This document shows positions 19,099-28,399 of a stretch of 64,000 bases of DNA, piece by piece. Position 1 is the first letter of the stretch. Each line of letters starts with the position of its first letter. Below the pieces are notes generated by a model. It had not been told where the DNA came from and searched no databases. It saw only the letters and a program-made list of their open reading frames with translations. A program made the translations under genes and the position numbers. Source of the DNA: Desulfobacteraceae bacterium (GTDB lineage Bacteria; Desulfobacterota; Desulfobacteria; Desulfobacterales; Desulfosarcinaceae); the NCBI GenBank assembly GCA_024230435.1, contig JAAERL010000611.1, positions 19,572 through 83,571 on the forward strand, written 5' to 3'.

Positions 19099-20739
19099 AT
19101 GTCCGCTTTCGAAAATCAGGATAAAAGGTCTGATATGCAAACTGAAAAGAAAAATATCTTCCTGCAAAAGGCTCTGGAAGACATCCCCAAATTATTCACC
19201 TTGCTGGACAGAAATCCCCACAGCCCAACCTATGGCTGTTTCGACCGCAACTACTGGCATTATAAAATCATCGATTTTCCCAGCGGCATGGCCCAGGAGT
19301 TTATCTTCCCGCTGGCCCTGGCCTATGACACTGGCTCGAGCGGCAATCCCTATTATAAAAAACGAGTGCTGAAAGACTGGGTACGCGCGGCCATGGCCTT
19401 TGCCGCAAAAAGCGCCCATAAGGACGGGTCCTGCGATGATTATTACCCCTTTGAACGGGCATCGGGAGCGGCGGCCTTCTCTGTGCTGGCCTTTGTGGAA
19501 AGCTACAAGCTGATGGGATTTCATGATCCGGAACTTGTCGCCTTTTTTTCAAAACGCGCGGACTGGCTTGCCGATCACATGGAAAGCGGCCAGTTGTCAA
19601 ACCACCAGGCGTTAATCACCCTGTGCCTTGAACTGCTGGGACGGCTGTTGAAAACTGATCGCTGGTCGCGGCAGAAAAACAAGCGCCTTGAGCTTGTCCT
19701 CGCCTGGCAGAATGAAGAGGGCTGGTTTCAGGAGTACGAGGGTTTCGACCCTGGGTACCATACACTTACGGTGCTGCTACTGGCCTGGCTGCACCAGTTG
19801 GACACCGGCAACCAGTTATTGCAACGCGCAGTTTCAAAAGCCGTTGACCTTGCCCTGGAATGCATGCACCCGGATGGGACCTATGGGGGCGAATACGGCA
19901 GCCGCAACACGAACAATTACTTTTCTTACGGGTTTGAACTGGCAGGCCGCTGGAAACCCGAGGCTCTTTACATGAACGACAGGTTTTCCCAGGCTCTGAA
20001 AAGCAAACAGACCCCGTGCTATTCTGATGATCATATTTTAGGGCATCACCTATGGGATCATTTTCTTACCTTTCGTGGATACAATACCACAAGAAACTAT
20101 CAGTTCACTCCCAAAAAAAGGGTGTTTTTGAAAAACGCCCAACTTTTGATAGACCGGCGGCAGGATACAGAGCTTTACCTTGCCCTGAACAAAGGCGGCG
20201 TCTTTAAACTCTTCAAAGACAACAAACTGGTTTGCGCCGATACCGGACTTTCCATTGTGATGCAACAGGGCAAAAAAACGAAAAATGCCGTAAGCCACCT
20301 GATCGATGATTATGAAATCGAAACAGACGGCGATACCATTATCATCAGGGGTCAAATGGGGTGGGCCAAACAGCGGCAGATGACCTCGTCCCAAATGATC
20401 ATCCTGAGAGTGATCATGTTCACCCTGGGCCGTTTTTTTCCCAACCTTGTCCGCAAGGGTCTGCAGAAACTTCTAATCACTGGCAAAGTCAGGACCAGCG
20501 TTCGATTTAAGCGCCGCCTGACCTGGAACAAAACAAAGTGGCAGGTGGAGGACAAGCTTGGCTCCATCAACTGGCAACAGGTTAAAAGCGTCTGCCTTGG
20601 CTGTGACCAGACATCCATATACGTTGTCATGAGCCGCACCTTCCATCCGGGGCAACTGTTCCCAGCAATTGATTTAAGCGGCAAGTTATCCAAACTCGGT
20701 CCGGGTCAAGACCTGGTATACAAAAGGGATCTGCCATGA
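19099..20739 (+). CDS. Alpha/alpha-toroid plus beta-sandwich protein, heparinase II/III-like
   Basis: A 546-residue soluble protein without signal peptide. Residues about 30-330 consist of repeated helical pairs with aromatic and acidic patches (YYPFERASGAAAFSVLAF, SNHQALITLCLELLG, NEEGWFQEYEGFDPGYH, GGEYGSRNTNNYFSYGFEL), as in alpha/alpha toroids. Residues about 340-540 are strand-rich (FKLFKDNKLVCADTGLS). This order is that of heparinase II/III-like lyases, although no lyase signature is certain. Location inside a glycosyltransferase cassette suggests a glycan-modifying role such as lyase, epimerase or hydrolase; this is inference. It follows gene 1 by 2 bases and overlaps gene 3 by 4 bases (ATGA). 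Confidence 0.6.
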   Translation: MSAFENQDKRSDMQTEKKNIFLQKALEDIPKLFTLLDRNPHSPTYGCFDRNYWHYKIIDFPSGMAQEFIFPLALAYDTGSSGNPYYKKRVLKDWVRAAMAFAAKSAHKDGSCDDYYPFERASGAAAFSVLAFVESYKLMGFHDPELVAFFSKRADWLADHMESGQLSNHQALITLCLELLGRLLKTDRWSRQKNKRLELVLAWQNEEGWFQEYEGFDPGYHTLTVLLLAWLHQLDTGNQLLQRAVSKAVDLALECMHPDGTYGGEYGSRNTNNYFSYGFELAGRWKPEALYMNDRFSQALKSKQTPCYSDDHILGHHLWDHFLTFRGYNTTRNYQFTPKKRVFLKNAQLLIDRRQDTELYLALNKGGVFKLFKDNKLVCADTGLSIVMQQGKKTKNAVSHLIDDYEIETDGDTIIIRGQMGWAKQRQMTSSQMIILRVIMFTLGRFFPNLVRKGLQKLLITGKVRTSVRFKRRLTWNKTKWQVEDKLGSINWQQVKSVCLGCDQTSIYVVMSRTFHPGQLFPAIDLSGKLSKLGPGQDLVYKRDLP

Positions 20740-21725
20740 AGAAGCTAATCTCCCTGGCGGTAAGCCTTTTAATTCTATCCATCATCTTTTACAAAATTGA
20801 TCTTTCCAAGATGGTGGATATTTTCCGGCACTGCTCGCTGACCTGGATGGGATTAGGCGCCGCCATGTTCATTCCCGCCACCATGATCACAGCCTTTCGC
20901 TTCAAGATCATCGCCCCTGATCAAGCCCGCATCAGCTATGCCGAAGCGCTGAAACTGGTGCTGGCGGGCAGCTCGCTGAACATGGTGCTTCCGTCAAAGA
21001 TGGGCGATATCGCCAAAGGCTACTTTGTGACCCAAAAATCCGCAGGCACAAATTTGTCACTGGCCCTAAGCCTCGTGGTCTACGAGAAAGCCTGCGACGT
21101 TCTGTCATTGCTCCTCTGGTGCGTGTTGGGATTGATTTTTTACAAACAGACCGATGTGATATTCTTCGTGCTTTCTTTCATGGTGCTTATGGGATTGATT
21201 GGCGGAATTTTGATGATAGGTTCAACTCGTTTTGCACTGCTAATACTCAAGAGCATGAACAAAATCGCACCGGGAAAAATTAAAAATAAAATTGACACCT
21301 TTGCCAACTCCTGGATCAGCATGTGTACTTTCCTTAAAAAGGACAAACCGCTCATGCTCAAAGTGGCCGCCATCTCTATTGCCGTATGGTTCTTACACCT
21401 TGTGCAAATCTGGTTCTTTATCAGGATGCTCAACGCAACGGCGCCCTTTGGATCTCACCTGGCCCTTACCCCGCTGGCGATTTTCGCTGGCTTGCTGCCG
21501 CTGACATATGCCGGTATCGGCACGCGCGACGCGGCTCTAATCTATTTTTTAAAGGATTACCTCAGCTCCGGCGCCGCCGCAGCCCTGGGAATTCTATGCA
21601 CCATGCGCTACATTGTTCCGGCTCTGGCCGGACTGCCTTTTTTGAACCGCTACATGTTTAAAAAAAATTCCATGAAAAGAACCAATGGGCGCCCCCCAAA
21701 ATCGCCCTCAATAGACACAGAGTGA
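20736..21725 (+). CDS. UPF0104 / LPG-synthase-TM family membrane protein
   Basis: A 329-residue protein with about eight transmembrane helices. It begins with the family pattern MKKLISLAVSLLILSIIFYK and has the conserved LNMVLPSKMGDIAKGYF and YEKACDVLSL segments (Glu and Arg/Lys flanking a membrane-embedded motif). The family (AglD C-terminal domain, MprF membrane half) includes lipid-flipping and lipid-modifying proteins; the exact role here is unknown. The ATG overlaps the TGA of the preceding gene. Confidence 0.78.
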   Translation: MKKLISLAVSLLILSIIFYKIDLSKMVDIFRHCSLTWMGLGAAMFIPATMITAFRFKIIAPDQARISYAEALKLVLAGSSLNMVLPSKMGDIAKGYFVTQKSAGTNLSLALSLVVYEKACDVLSLLLWCVLGLIFYKQTDVIFFVLSFMVLMGLIGGILMIGSTRFALLILKSMNKIAPGKIKNKIDTFANSWISMCTFLKKDKPLMLKVAAISIAVWFLHLVQIWFFIRMLNATAPFGSHLALTPLAIFAGLLPLTYAGIGTRDAALIYFLKDYLSSGAAAALGILCTMRYIVPALAGLPFLNRYMFKKNSMKRTNGRPPKSPSIDTE

Positions 21726-21731
21726 GAAACC

Positions 21732-22703
21732 ATGAAACTGATTATCCAAATCCCTTGTTATGGGGAGGCTGAAACCATAGAACAAACCGTGCGCGATCTG
21801 CCCGTCAACATTGAGGGCATTGATACAATCGAATATCTTGTCATTGATGACGGCAGCACAGATGGCACCTACCAAATCGCCGAACGCGCCGGAGTTCACC
21901 ATGTGATCCGGCAAGACTACAATAAAGGGCTGGCATCAACCTTTGCAAAAGGCATCGCCCACGCCATTTCCCTTGGGGCCGATATTGTCGTTAACACAGA
22001 CGGCGACAACCAATATTGCGGCAAGGATATTGCGAAACTTGTCCAGCCGATTCTTGAAAAAAAGGCGGATATCGTTATCGGATGCCGCCCCATAACAAAC
22101 CATCCAGAATTCAGCTTTATCAAAAAAGGGCTGCAGCATCTTGGCAGCTGGGTGCTGCGCAAAATCTCCAAAACAACGGTACGCGACGCGGCGTCCGGCT
22201 TTCGGGCGTTTACAAGGGAAGCTTGCATGCGGCTTTATGTTCACTCCAATTTTTCGTATTGCATGGAAACCCTGATCCAGGCAGGCAACAGCGGATTGAA
22301 AGTCACATCCGTGGATATTGACATCAATCCCAAAACCAGGGATTCAAGGCTCTTTAGCAACATTTTTCAGTATATTCTCAAGTCCGGCGCAACCATGGTC
22401 TCCATGTTCGTCCTGTATCGGCCCGGTTCGTTTTTTCTGCTCTCTAGCCTTAGCTCATTTTTCATCGCAACCGTGCTCGGCGTTCGATATCTCTATCTGG
22501 TCTTTATCGCAAATGCCCCCGATCCATTCCGGACTTACTTGCCCTCGTTGATCCTGCTTTCGATTTTTGCAACCTTTGGCATGATCCTTACTCTGCTTGG
22601 AGTCTATGGTGAGCTGTCGAAAGCCCAGCGGCGGCTGCTGGAAGAAATTATCATCAATCAGAGAAAATATCTGATCAACGGATCGGACAAATCAGAAAGA
22701 TAA
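21732..22703 (+). CDS. DPM1-like GT2, probable polyprenyl-phosphate sugar synthase
   Basis: A 323-residue protein. The GT-A domain shows IPCYGEAETIEQTV, VIDDGSTDGT, the DXD-type VNTDGDNQY, and VRDAASGFRAFTREA, all typical of dolichyl/polyprenyl-phosphate mannose or glucose synthases. Two C-terminal membrane helices (about 235-300) anchor it. It would make the lipid-linked sugar used by a GT-C enzyme such as the one at 17522 or 13433. It lies 6 bases after the UPF0104 gene. Convergent with the next gene. Confidence 0.84.
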   Translation: MKLIIQIPCYGEAETIEQTVRDLPVNIEGIDTIEYLVIDDGSTDGTYQIAERAGVHHVIRQDYNKGLASTFAKGIAHAISLGADIVVNTDGDNQYCGKDIAKLVQPILEKKADIVIGCRPITNHPEFSFIKKGLQHLGSWVLRKISKTTVRDAASGFRAFTREACMRLYVHSNFSYCMETLIQAGNSGLKVTSVDIDINPKTRDSRLFSNIFQYILKSGATMVSMFVLYRPGSFFLLSSLSSFFIATVLGVRYLYLVFIANAPDPFRTYLPSLILLSIFATFGMILTLLGVYGELSKAQRRLLEEIIINQRKYLINGSDKSER

Positions 22704-22755
22704 GCTATATTCCAAGACCCTAAGTTTACCGCGCCCGTGAAAAAATGACTTCTTT

Positions 22756-22777
22756 TTCGCTTTTGTTCAAAAACGAA
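22756..22777. terminator. Inverted repeat between convergent genes, possible bidirectional terminator
   Basis: Arms TTCGCTTTTG (22756-22765) and CAAAAACGAA (22768-22777) pair with one mismatch around a 2-base loop. They lie between the stop at 22703 and the stop at 22799 of two converging genes. The stem is AT-rich and lacks a clean U-run, so terminator function is uncertain. Confidence 0.3.
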
Positions 22778-22798
22778 GGTAGGGGAGCAGTCACCGCT

Positions 22799-23953
22799 TC
22801 AAAGCCCATTAGGCTTTTGCCTGCAGGCCCGGTAAACAGATTCGAGTTTCCGGCAGCTTGCCTGCCAGGAAAAATCCTTTACAGCTCTTTTACGGCCTGC
22901 AATAGACAGAGCCTGGTAAAGATTCCGGTCATTGAGAAGGCGTTGGATCATCTGTGCTAATTCAACCGGCGAATCAGGATCAACCAAAAAGCCGCTGACA
23001 CCGTTTTCAACCGCTTCAATACATCCTCCCTGATTTCCGCCAATAACAGGTTTGCCGCAGGCGTTGGCTTCCAGGTAGGTCAGGCCGAATCCTTCCACAT
23101 CGCCAATGTTTTCCTCCGACCGGGAGGGCATAACGAAGATATCGCATGCCTGGTAATAGGCAACTTTTTGCTCTTCAGGCACAAAACCCTCAAAGCGCAC
23201 TTGATCCATGACTTTCAATTGCTGCGCCAATTGTCTTAACTCCGTTTCATAGGCCCCCTTGCCGCCTATGACGTAAACAACATCTGAGGTTTTTTTAAAG
23301 TGCCTGAGGCTTTTTATCGTCAGCTCCTGCCCTTTTCGCCGTACCATCCTTGCCAGGGTAAGGATAACCTTTTTCCCGGCTAAACCTAAAGCTGCTTTGG
23401 CTTTTTCAGTAGACTCAGGTGCAATGAAACGGTTGGTATCCACTCCCAAATGAACTGTGTGCTTACGTTTGCAATCCGGAAAATGCTCAGAGAGCAAACC
23501 GGCCGTATAGTCACTGACACTTATGTTGGCGGAAACGTTTTCCATAAGGCGGTTTAGTTTTTTTAACCATTTTGTATCCGCCAAATGCCTATCAAACAAC
23601 TCGGCTCCATGATACCATTGAAAAATTACAGGATTTTTTTTTAGAACGGGCATCAATGAAATACCATCAAAATTCCAGCGCATACACAGAATCCAATCGT
23701 AGTTGGCGCGGCCCGTCAGCGCCGAAAGCTTAAATCTGAGTAGCCAATAGTGCATTACAAAGGCTTTGTGGCTGCGATAGCGATGGATTTCAAATAGTTG
23801 TTGCCGGTCCCATTCCTGGGTGTTTTCGTATTTGGGCGCCAGCACGGTAACCTGATGATCCAAAAGCGAAAAGTGCCGGGCATATTCGTAGGCGACGTGG
23901 GCAATGCCGCCGTCCCATGGTGGAAAATCCGCAGCGATTATCAGTATTTTCAC
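22799..23953 (-). CDS. GT4-family glycosyltransferase (PimB-like)
   Basis: A 384-residue GT-B enzyme with a GTG start at 23953 (AAAGG about 11 bases upstream). It begins MKILIIAADFPPWDGGIAHV, has ILTLARMVRRKGQELTIKSL in the middle, and the donor-site GDVEGFGLTYLEANACGKPV. This resembles mannosyl/hexosyltransferases of the PimB type. Transcribed alone, converging on the DPM1-like gene. Donor unknown. Confidence 0.84.
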   Translation of the reverse strand: MKILIIAADFPPWDGGIAHVAYEYARHFSLLDHQVTVLAPKYENTQEWDRQQLFEIHRYRSHKAFVMHYWLLRFKLSALTGRANYDWILCMRWNFDGISLMPVLKKNPVIFQWYHGAELFDRHLADTKWLKKLNRLMENVSANISVSDYTAGLLSEHFPDCKRKHTVHLGVDTNRFIAPESTEKAKAALGLAGKKVILTLARMVRRKGQELTIKSLRHFKKTSDVVYVIGGKGAYETELRQLAQQLKVMDQVRFEGFVPEEQKVAYYQACDIFVMPSRSEENIGDVEGFGLTYLEANACGKPVIGGNQGGCIEAVENGVSGFLVDPDSPVELAQMIQRLLNDRNLYQALSIAGRKRAVKDFSWQASCRKLESVYRACRQKPNGL

Positions 23954-23986
23954 GAATTGCGAAGCCTTTCTTTCTGTAGTTATTCT

Positions 23987-24155
23987 TTAGAGCCTGTTTG
24001 GGAATTATTAAACCGGCTGCAAAAGCGCGAGAACGGTCCAAAATGACGCAAATTCCCGGCAAATAGTAATAGACCGGCTATTCATCTCAAATTTGTGACA
24101 TTTTGGCCTCGCGCTGGCACTTTTTTGCTAAATTTTATATTTCCCAAACAAGCGC
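23987..24155 (+). repeat. Repeat family C, copy C1 (fold-back, about 169 bp)
   Basis: Starts TTAGAGCCTGTTTGGGAATT and ends TATTTCCCAAACAAGCGC. The inner part is also an imperfect palindrome: GCGCGAG and CAAAATG on the left pair with CATTTTG and CTCGCGC on the right. Related copies lie at 38649-38723 and 35182-35245. It occupies the middle of the 388-base gap 23954-24341, which otherwise shows no gene. Confidence 0.7.
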
Positions 24156-24341
24156 ATACAGAGTGTGAACCCTTTACAATTTATTTATTTTATCTGTCAA
24201 CAGGCGGACTCTGGAATTGAAGCTCAGTCAAAACAGTGTTAGGGTGCTGGGTCGTTTGTGATCATTGGCGCCAAAAAAACGCAAGATCTAAAAGAATTTT
24301 AATTTGTTATATTTAGATTGTTATAAAAGAGATGAAAAAAA

Positions 24342-25436
24342 ATGTCTAACATAGCTTTTTTGCTAACATCATATGCAATGGGAGGCATGGAGATGCGCAG
24401 CGCCCGAATGGCAAAACTTTTTCTGGAGCGTGGATACCAAATGCACTATTGCTGTCCTAACGGTTCGAAATTGCAGCGGTTTCTTGAAGGCTCAGGTGTA
24501 AGGTTATTCGGATGTCATATTCATGGGGCGCTTGATTTAATATCCTGTTTTAAGTTGACTCGTTATCTCAAAAAAAATCGCATACAATTGCTTATGGCCT
24601 TTTCCGGCAGCGACTACTGGATGGCCATTCTGGCAGCCAGGCTTGCGGGTGTTCCGCTGATTATCAGCCGTTCGACGGCAACCGCGCTCAATCCCTTATC
24701 AGCATTTGTTTGCCGTGGCGCCAGCGCTATGGTTAGCGTTTCGAATAGCATAAAAACCCAATTGGTCAGCCAAAGGCTGCCGGCAAAAAAAATCAACGTC
24801 ATTTACAATGGCGTTGACATAGATTTTTTTTCTGAAGGTAATCTATCTGCCGCCAGACACGATATTCGCAAGGCGCTTGGCATCCCGTCCGGTAAGTTCG
24901 TGGTGGGCTGTCTGGGAAGAGCCGAAAAAGGACAAGACCTTTTATTGGCCGTGGATCAGCAGGTCAGGAATCAATGCCCGAATCTTCATTATTTTTTCGC
25001 GGGTCAGAGAATTTCCCGGAAACTTAGCGGCCATCTTGAAACAAATCCATCATTAAAAGAACATGTAACCTTAAAGGAATTTATTGATTTTGACGATGTG
25101 CCGCAAGTGCTGCATGCCCTGGATGTTATTGTGATGCTGCCTGAAACCGAGCCGTTCAGCAACGCGGTAATTGAAGCCATGGCCATGCAGAGGCCTTTAA
25201 TCCTGAGCAAAACGTCAGGAAATATAGAAGCCGTTGAGGACAACCGGTCGGGTATCCTGGTTGATCGAACGGACAAAGAAGCGATCGTTAAGGCACTCAC
25301 TCAGCTATACCAGTGTCCGGAAAAATGTCATCAAATTGGGGAGGCTGCCGGTAAGCGTGCGCGGACCCTGTTTTCCCAACAGTCCATGCTGGAGCAATAT
25401 GCAGCGTTATGGCGGCGGCTTGGCTCTCATTCATAA
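24342..25436 (+). CDS. GT4-family glycosyltransferase
   Basis: A 364-residue GT-B enzyme. It begins MSNIAFLLTSYAMGGMEMRS with the glycine-rich donor-domain loop, and has NVIYNGVDIDFF between the two domains. The C-terminal half shows VVGCLGRAEKGQD and the Glu-containing PETEPFSNAVIEAMAMQRPL. Role probably in LPS core or surface polysaccharide; sugar unknown. It converges with the GT2 at 25473. Confidence 0.85.
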   Translation: MSNIAFLLTSYAMGGMEMRSARMAKLFLERGYQMHYCCPNGSKLQRFLEGSGVRLFGCHIHGALDLISCFKLTRYLKKNRIQLLMAFSGSDYWMAILAARLAGVPLIISRSTATALNPLSAFVCRGASAMVSVSNSIKTQLVSQRLPAKKINVIYNGVDIDFFSEGNLSAARHDIRKALGIPSGKFVVGCLGRAEKGQDLLLAVDQQVRNQCPNLHYFFAGQRISRKLSGHLETNPSLKEHVTLKEFIDFDDVPQVLHALDVIVMLPETEPFSNAVIEAMAMQRPLILSKTSGNIEAVEDNRSGILVDRTDKEAIVKALTQLYQCPEKCHQIGEAAGKRARTLFSQQSMLEQYAALWRRLGSHS

Positions 25437-25472
25437 ATACACAAATCGCTGTTTTTTTTCAGTAGATTGACA

Positions 25473-26273
25473 CTATTTAAGGGTGTTGTCTGCCTTTAAA
25501 AGACCATTGGAGCATCGGACTGTTTTATTTTTGATCGTCAACTCCAATAATTCATCGTTAAATTTCAGCCTGTTACGATTGTTCGCGGCATGCCAGAGGT
25601 GAAAACAAATGGCCATGAAGGCATGTTCCCGGCGTCGTAACCCTTTATTATACAATCGCGCAACGAGTTCAGAATCTTCCCGGCCCCATCCCTGAAAATC
25701 TTCGTTAAATCCGTTGACAGATATCAGGTCCGATTTGCAGACAGCCATATTGCAGCTTCGAATGCCGCCCATTTTTTTTGAAATGCTTGCAGGAAACCAA
25801 GTCGCCCTGATCAGATGATGCCGATTTGACAGATGGCGGGAAAAAAGCAACCGCAAGCGTTGCTTGCTAATGTCGCTGAACGTAAAGCTCGGGCTCAGGC
25901 TCTGATCCACAAGCACCCTTTTTCCCTGCACATAATACCCTTTTTGCGCTAACGTAATATGATCCCGAATAAAGTCAGGTTCAGGGATGCAGTCGCCATC
26001 CAAAAAAACAAGATAATCACTTGTGCTGGCCAGTATGGCTTTATTGCGGATTTGAGCCGTTCTGAATCCCTGGTCCGGGCGCCAGACATGCGTTAACGGC
26101 AAATCCAGCTTTTCTATAAAAGTATTCAAGCCTTTGCGTGTATCATCCCCGGAACCGTCGTCAGCCACGATAATTTCATTTGGCAACCGGCTTTGACATG
26201 CCAGGCCTTTAAGGACCCGTTCCAAGGCATCGGGGCGATTATAGGTGGTCACAATAACGCCAATAGATTTCAT
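25473..26273 (-). CDS. GT2 glycosyltransferase with C-terminal GT7-like segment
   Basis: A 266-residue GT-A enzyme. VIVTTYNRPDALERVLKG, VADDGSGDDT and the DXD motif FLDGDCIPEPDF are visible. The later segment FNEDFQGWGREDSELVARLY matches the GWGxED acceptor motif of galactosyltransferase-type (GT7) domains, as in chondroitin-polymerase-like enzymes. Its ATG (26273) directly follows the TAG stop of waaC, so it is the last gene of the leftward series lpxL-waaF-waaC-GT2. Confidence 0.85.
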   Translation of the reverse strand: MKSIGVIVTTYNRPDALERVLKGLACQSRLPNEIIVADDGSGDDTRKGLNTFIEKLDLPLTHVWRPDQGFRTAQIRNKAILASTSDYLVFLDGDCIPEPDFIRDHITLAQKGYYVQGKRVLVDQSLSPSFTFSDISKQRLRLLFSRHLSNRHHLIRATWFPASISKKMGGIRSCNMAVCKSDLISVNGFNEDFQGWGREDSELVARLYNKGLRRREHAFMAICFHLWHAANNRNRLKFNDELLELTIKNKTVRCSNGLLKADNTLK

Positions 26274-27347
26274 CTAATTTCCGATCTTCAATATATCTGC
26301 AACAGCCACTTGCACTTGTTCCACCGTAATGGCCTGCATACAATGATGTGGCTCACAGTGGCGTTGAAAGCATGGGACGCAATCCAAAAGATTCGTTTGC
26401 AATACCTTGTGTCCTTGCCCGTGGGGACCGGTTCGCCAGGGCGCTGTTGGGCCAAACAGGGCAACTGCCGGAGCGCCAACGGCTGCTGCAATATGCATAG
26501 GACCTGTATCGGTGGACACGACACACGCCATTTGTTCATACATTGCCGCCAATTGCACCAGAGAGGTTCGTCCGGCCATGTTTTTAGCTTTGTTGCGCAT
26601 ATGACGCTGTATCTGGCTGATAACGCCAACATCTTCCGGACCACCAGTAAAGAAAATAGTTACGCCATGCCGATCTATCAAACTATCAGCCAGTTGTGCA
26701 AAACGCTCAGGAAGCCAAAGTTTTGTGTCCCATTTTGCCATGGGATTGATGGCGATGGTTTGATGTTTATTCCGCCAACCGTTGTCTATCAACATTTTGT
26801 TAACTTTGTTCCGGTCATCATTGCTGATGGGAACGGCATATTCAACGGGACCTTTTGGGATGCCGATACCTTCCAGCAGGCGCAGCCCCCGGTCCAGAGC
26901 GTGAATTTGCATACTGATTGAGGGTATACGTTCGTTTAAAACCAGATGACTGTGTTCCTGATGTTGCATCCCAGGGCCAAAACCGATTTTCCTGCGGCCA
27001 TGGGCAAGGGCAATCCACAAGGCGCCTTTGAGTGAGAATTGAAAATCAATAATCAGATCATAGCGTGTATCTCGTAACTGACGTAAAAACCGCCGAATGG
27101 CTTGCCAATGGGTGCGCCGTTGCGGGGAGGCTAAACCCTTGATCCATTTTTTGCGTTTTGAGATAAGAACCCTGTTCAAAGCGTGATGCCCTTGAATAAA
27201 GCCTGCGGCGGCTTCTTCAACCAGCCATGTGATGTGCGCTTGGGGGTAGTGGCGGCGCAGAGCGTTAAGCGCCGGTAAAGTATGTACAACATCACCAATG
27301 GCGCTGAGTTTGACGATCAATATCTTAGGATTGCCTGTTGTTTTCAT
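26274..27347 (-). CDS. waaC: LPS heptosyltransferase I (WaaC-like, GT9)
   Basis: A 357-residue GT9 enzyme adding the first heptose to Kdo2-lipid A. The N-terminal KLSAIGDVVHTLPALNALRR and ITWLVEEAAAGFIQGHHA segments are typical of WaaC. The C-terminal donor site reads VSTDTGPMHIAAAVGAPAVA followed by LFGPTAPWRTGP. The start overlaps the end of waaF by 4 bases. ADP-heptose is probably supplied by gmhA/hldE encoded 6 kb to the right. Confidence 0.9.
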   Translation of the reverse strand: MKTTGNPKILIVKLSAIGDVVHTLPALNALRRHYPQAHITWLVEEAAAGFIQGHHALNRVLISKRKKWIKGLASPQRRTHWQAIRRFLRQLRDTRYDLIIDFQFSLKGALWIALAHGRRKIGFGPGMQHQEHSHLVLNERIPSISMQIHALDRGLRLLEGIGIPKGPVEYAVPISNDDRNKVNKMLIDNGWRNKHQTIAINPMAKWDTKLWLPERFAQLADSLIDRHGVTIFFTGGPEDVGVISQIQRHMRNKAKNMAGRTSLVQLAAMYEQMACVVSTDTGPMHIAAAVGAPAVALFGPTAPWRTGPHGQGHKVLQTNLLDCVPCFQRHCEPHHCMQAITVEQVQVAVADILKIGN

Positions 27348-28399
27348 GAATTGGCGTTATCCATCAGCGATAGGGCGGCACTGAGTACCTGGTCTACAGT
27401 AACGGCAGTCATACAAGGGTGATGAATCGGACAGTCCGGAAGCAAACATGGGCTGTCTTTACAACTGCCTTTTGCCTGCACCGTCAGACTCGTGGGATTG
27501 CTCGGCCCTGTGGCTATTGGGTCGGTGGGGCCGATGACCGCAACTTGAGGCACATCCAAAGCAGCGGCCACATGCATCAATCCCGAATCATTGGTGATGA
27601 AAAGGTTGCACAAACCGATGAGCGCCATAGCTTGCCGTAAAGTGGTGGCGCCGGCCAGATTACTGCATCCGTCACCGATTTTATCGGCAAGCGCTTGGCC
27701 CAAACCGGCTTCACCGGGTGAGCCGAAAATCACAATCCTGGCATCGAAGCGTTCTTTTAGAGCTTTGCCCAAGGCTGCATAGCGCTCCACCGGCCAGCGT
27801 TTGGCCGTTCCGTGGGCAGCGCCGGGATTGAACCCCAAAATGATTTGATCTTTCATCACCCCAAGGCTGTTGAGCGTTTGCCTGGCGTGGAGCGTTTCCT
27901 GTTTTGTCAGGGTGATTTCAAGTTTCCGGCCGTTGACGCCGATTCCAAGTGCATAGGGCAGTCCGAGGTAATAATCAATTAAATGGCCTTTTTTGAGCAG
28001 CCGCCAGTTATGGATACGTTCAGTAAGCAACAGTGTGCGTCCATCGGTAGTATAGCCTGCGCGAAATGGAATTGCCGCCAGCCATGAAAGCAGGGCGGCT
28101 TCAAAGGCGTTTTGAAACAACAGGGCCGCATCAAAGTTTTGTCTTCTTAAATCCCGCACAAGCCGCAGCAGCCCAAAAGGACCTTTATGGCGGCCATCGG
28201 CTTTATAGATCATAAGATCGTCTATGTTGGGATTGTTTTCAAAAACAGGCCCTACCCAGGGTTTGACCAATAGTGTGATTCTAGCGCCGGGAAAGCCCTT
28301 GCGAAGAGCACGCATAGCCGGTGTTGTCATAACAGCGTCACCAACCCAGTTGGCGCCGCGGACCAAAAGTTTTTTTATGTTGTTACGATGGTTCATCAT
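27344..28399 (-). CDS. waaF: LPS heptosyltransferase II (WaaF-like, GT9)
   Basis: A 351-residue GT9 enzyme that adds the second inner-core heptose. Characteristic segments are LVRGANWVGDAVMTTPAMRA at the start, LGFNPGAAHGTAKRWP in the middle and NDSGLMHVAAALDVPQVAVI then GPTDP near the C-terminus. Its ATG at 28399 abuts the TAA of the acyltransferase gene, and its end overlaps waaC by 4 bases, so the three are translated as one block. Confidence 0.92.
   Translation of the reverse strand: MMNHRNNIKKLLVRGANWVGDAVMTTPAMRALRKGFPGARITLLVKPWVGPVFENNPNIDDLMIYKADGRHKGPFGLLRLVRDLRRQNFDAALLFQNAFEAALLSWLAAIPFRAGYTTDGRTLLLTERIHNWRLLKKGHLIDYYLGLPYALGIGVNGRKLEITLTKQETLHARQTLNSLGVMKDQIILGFNPGAAHGTAKRWPVERYAALGKALKERFDARIVIFGSPGEAGLGQALADKIGDGCSNLAGATTLRQAMALIGLCNLFITNDSGLMHVAAALDVPQVAVIGPTDPIATGPSNPTSLTVQAKGSCKDSPCLLPDCPIHHPCMTAVTVDQVLSAALSLMDNANS

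Noticed and set aside
26193..26921. A 242-codon open frame on the plus strand
   Set aside because: It lies opposite waaC and the GT2 gene, both of which have clear family motifs; its composition is unlike a protein and no ribosome site precedes it.
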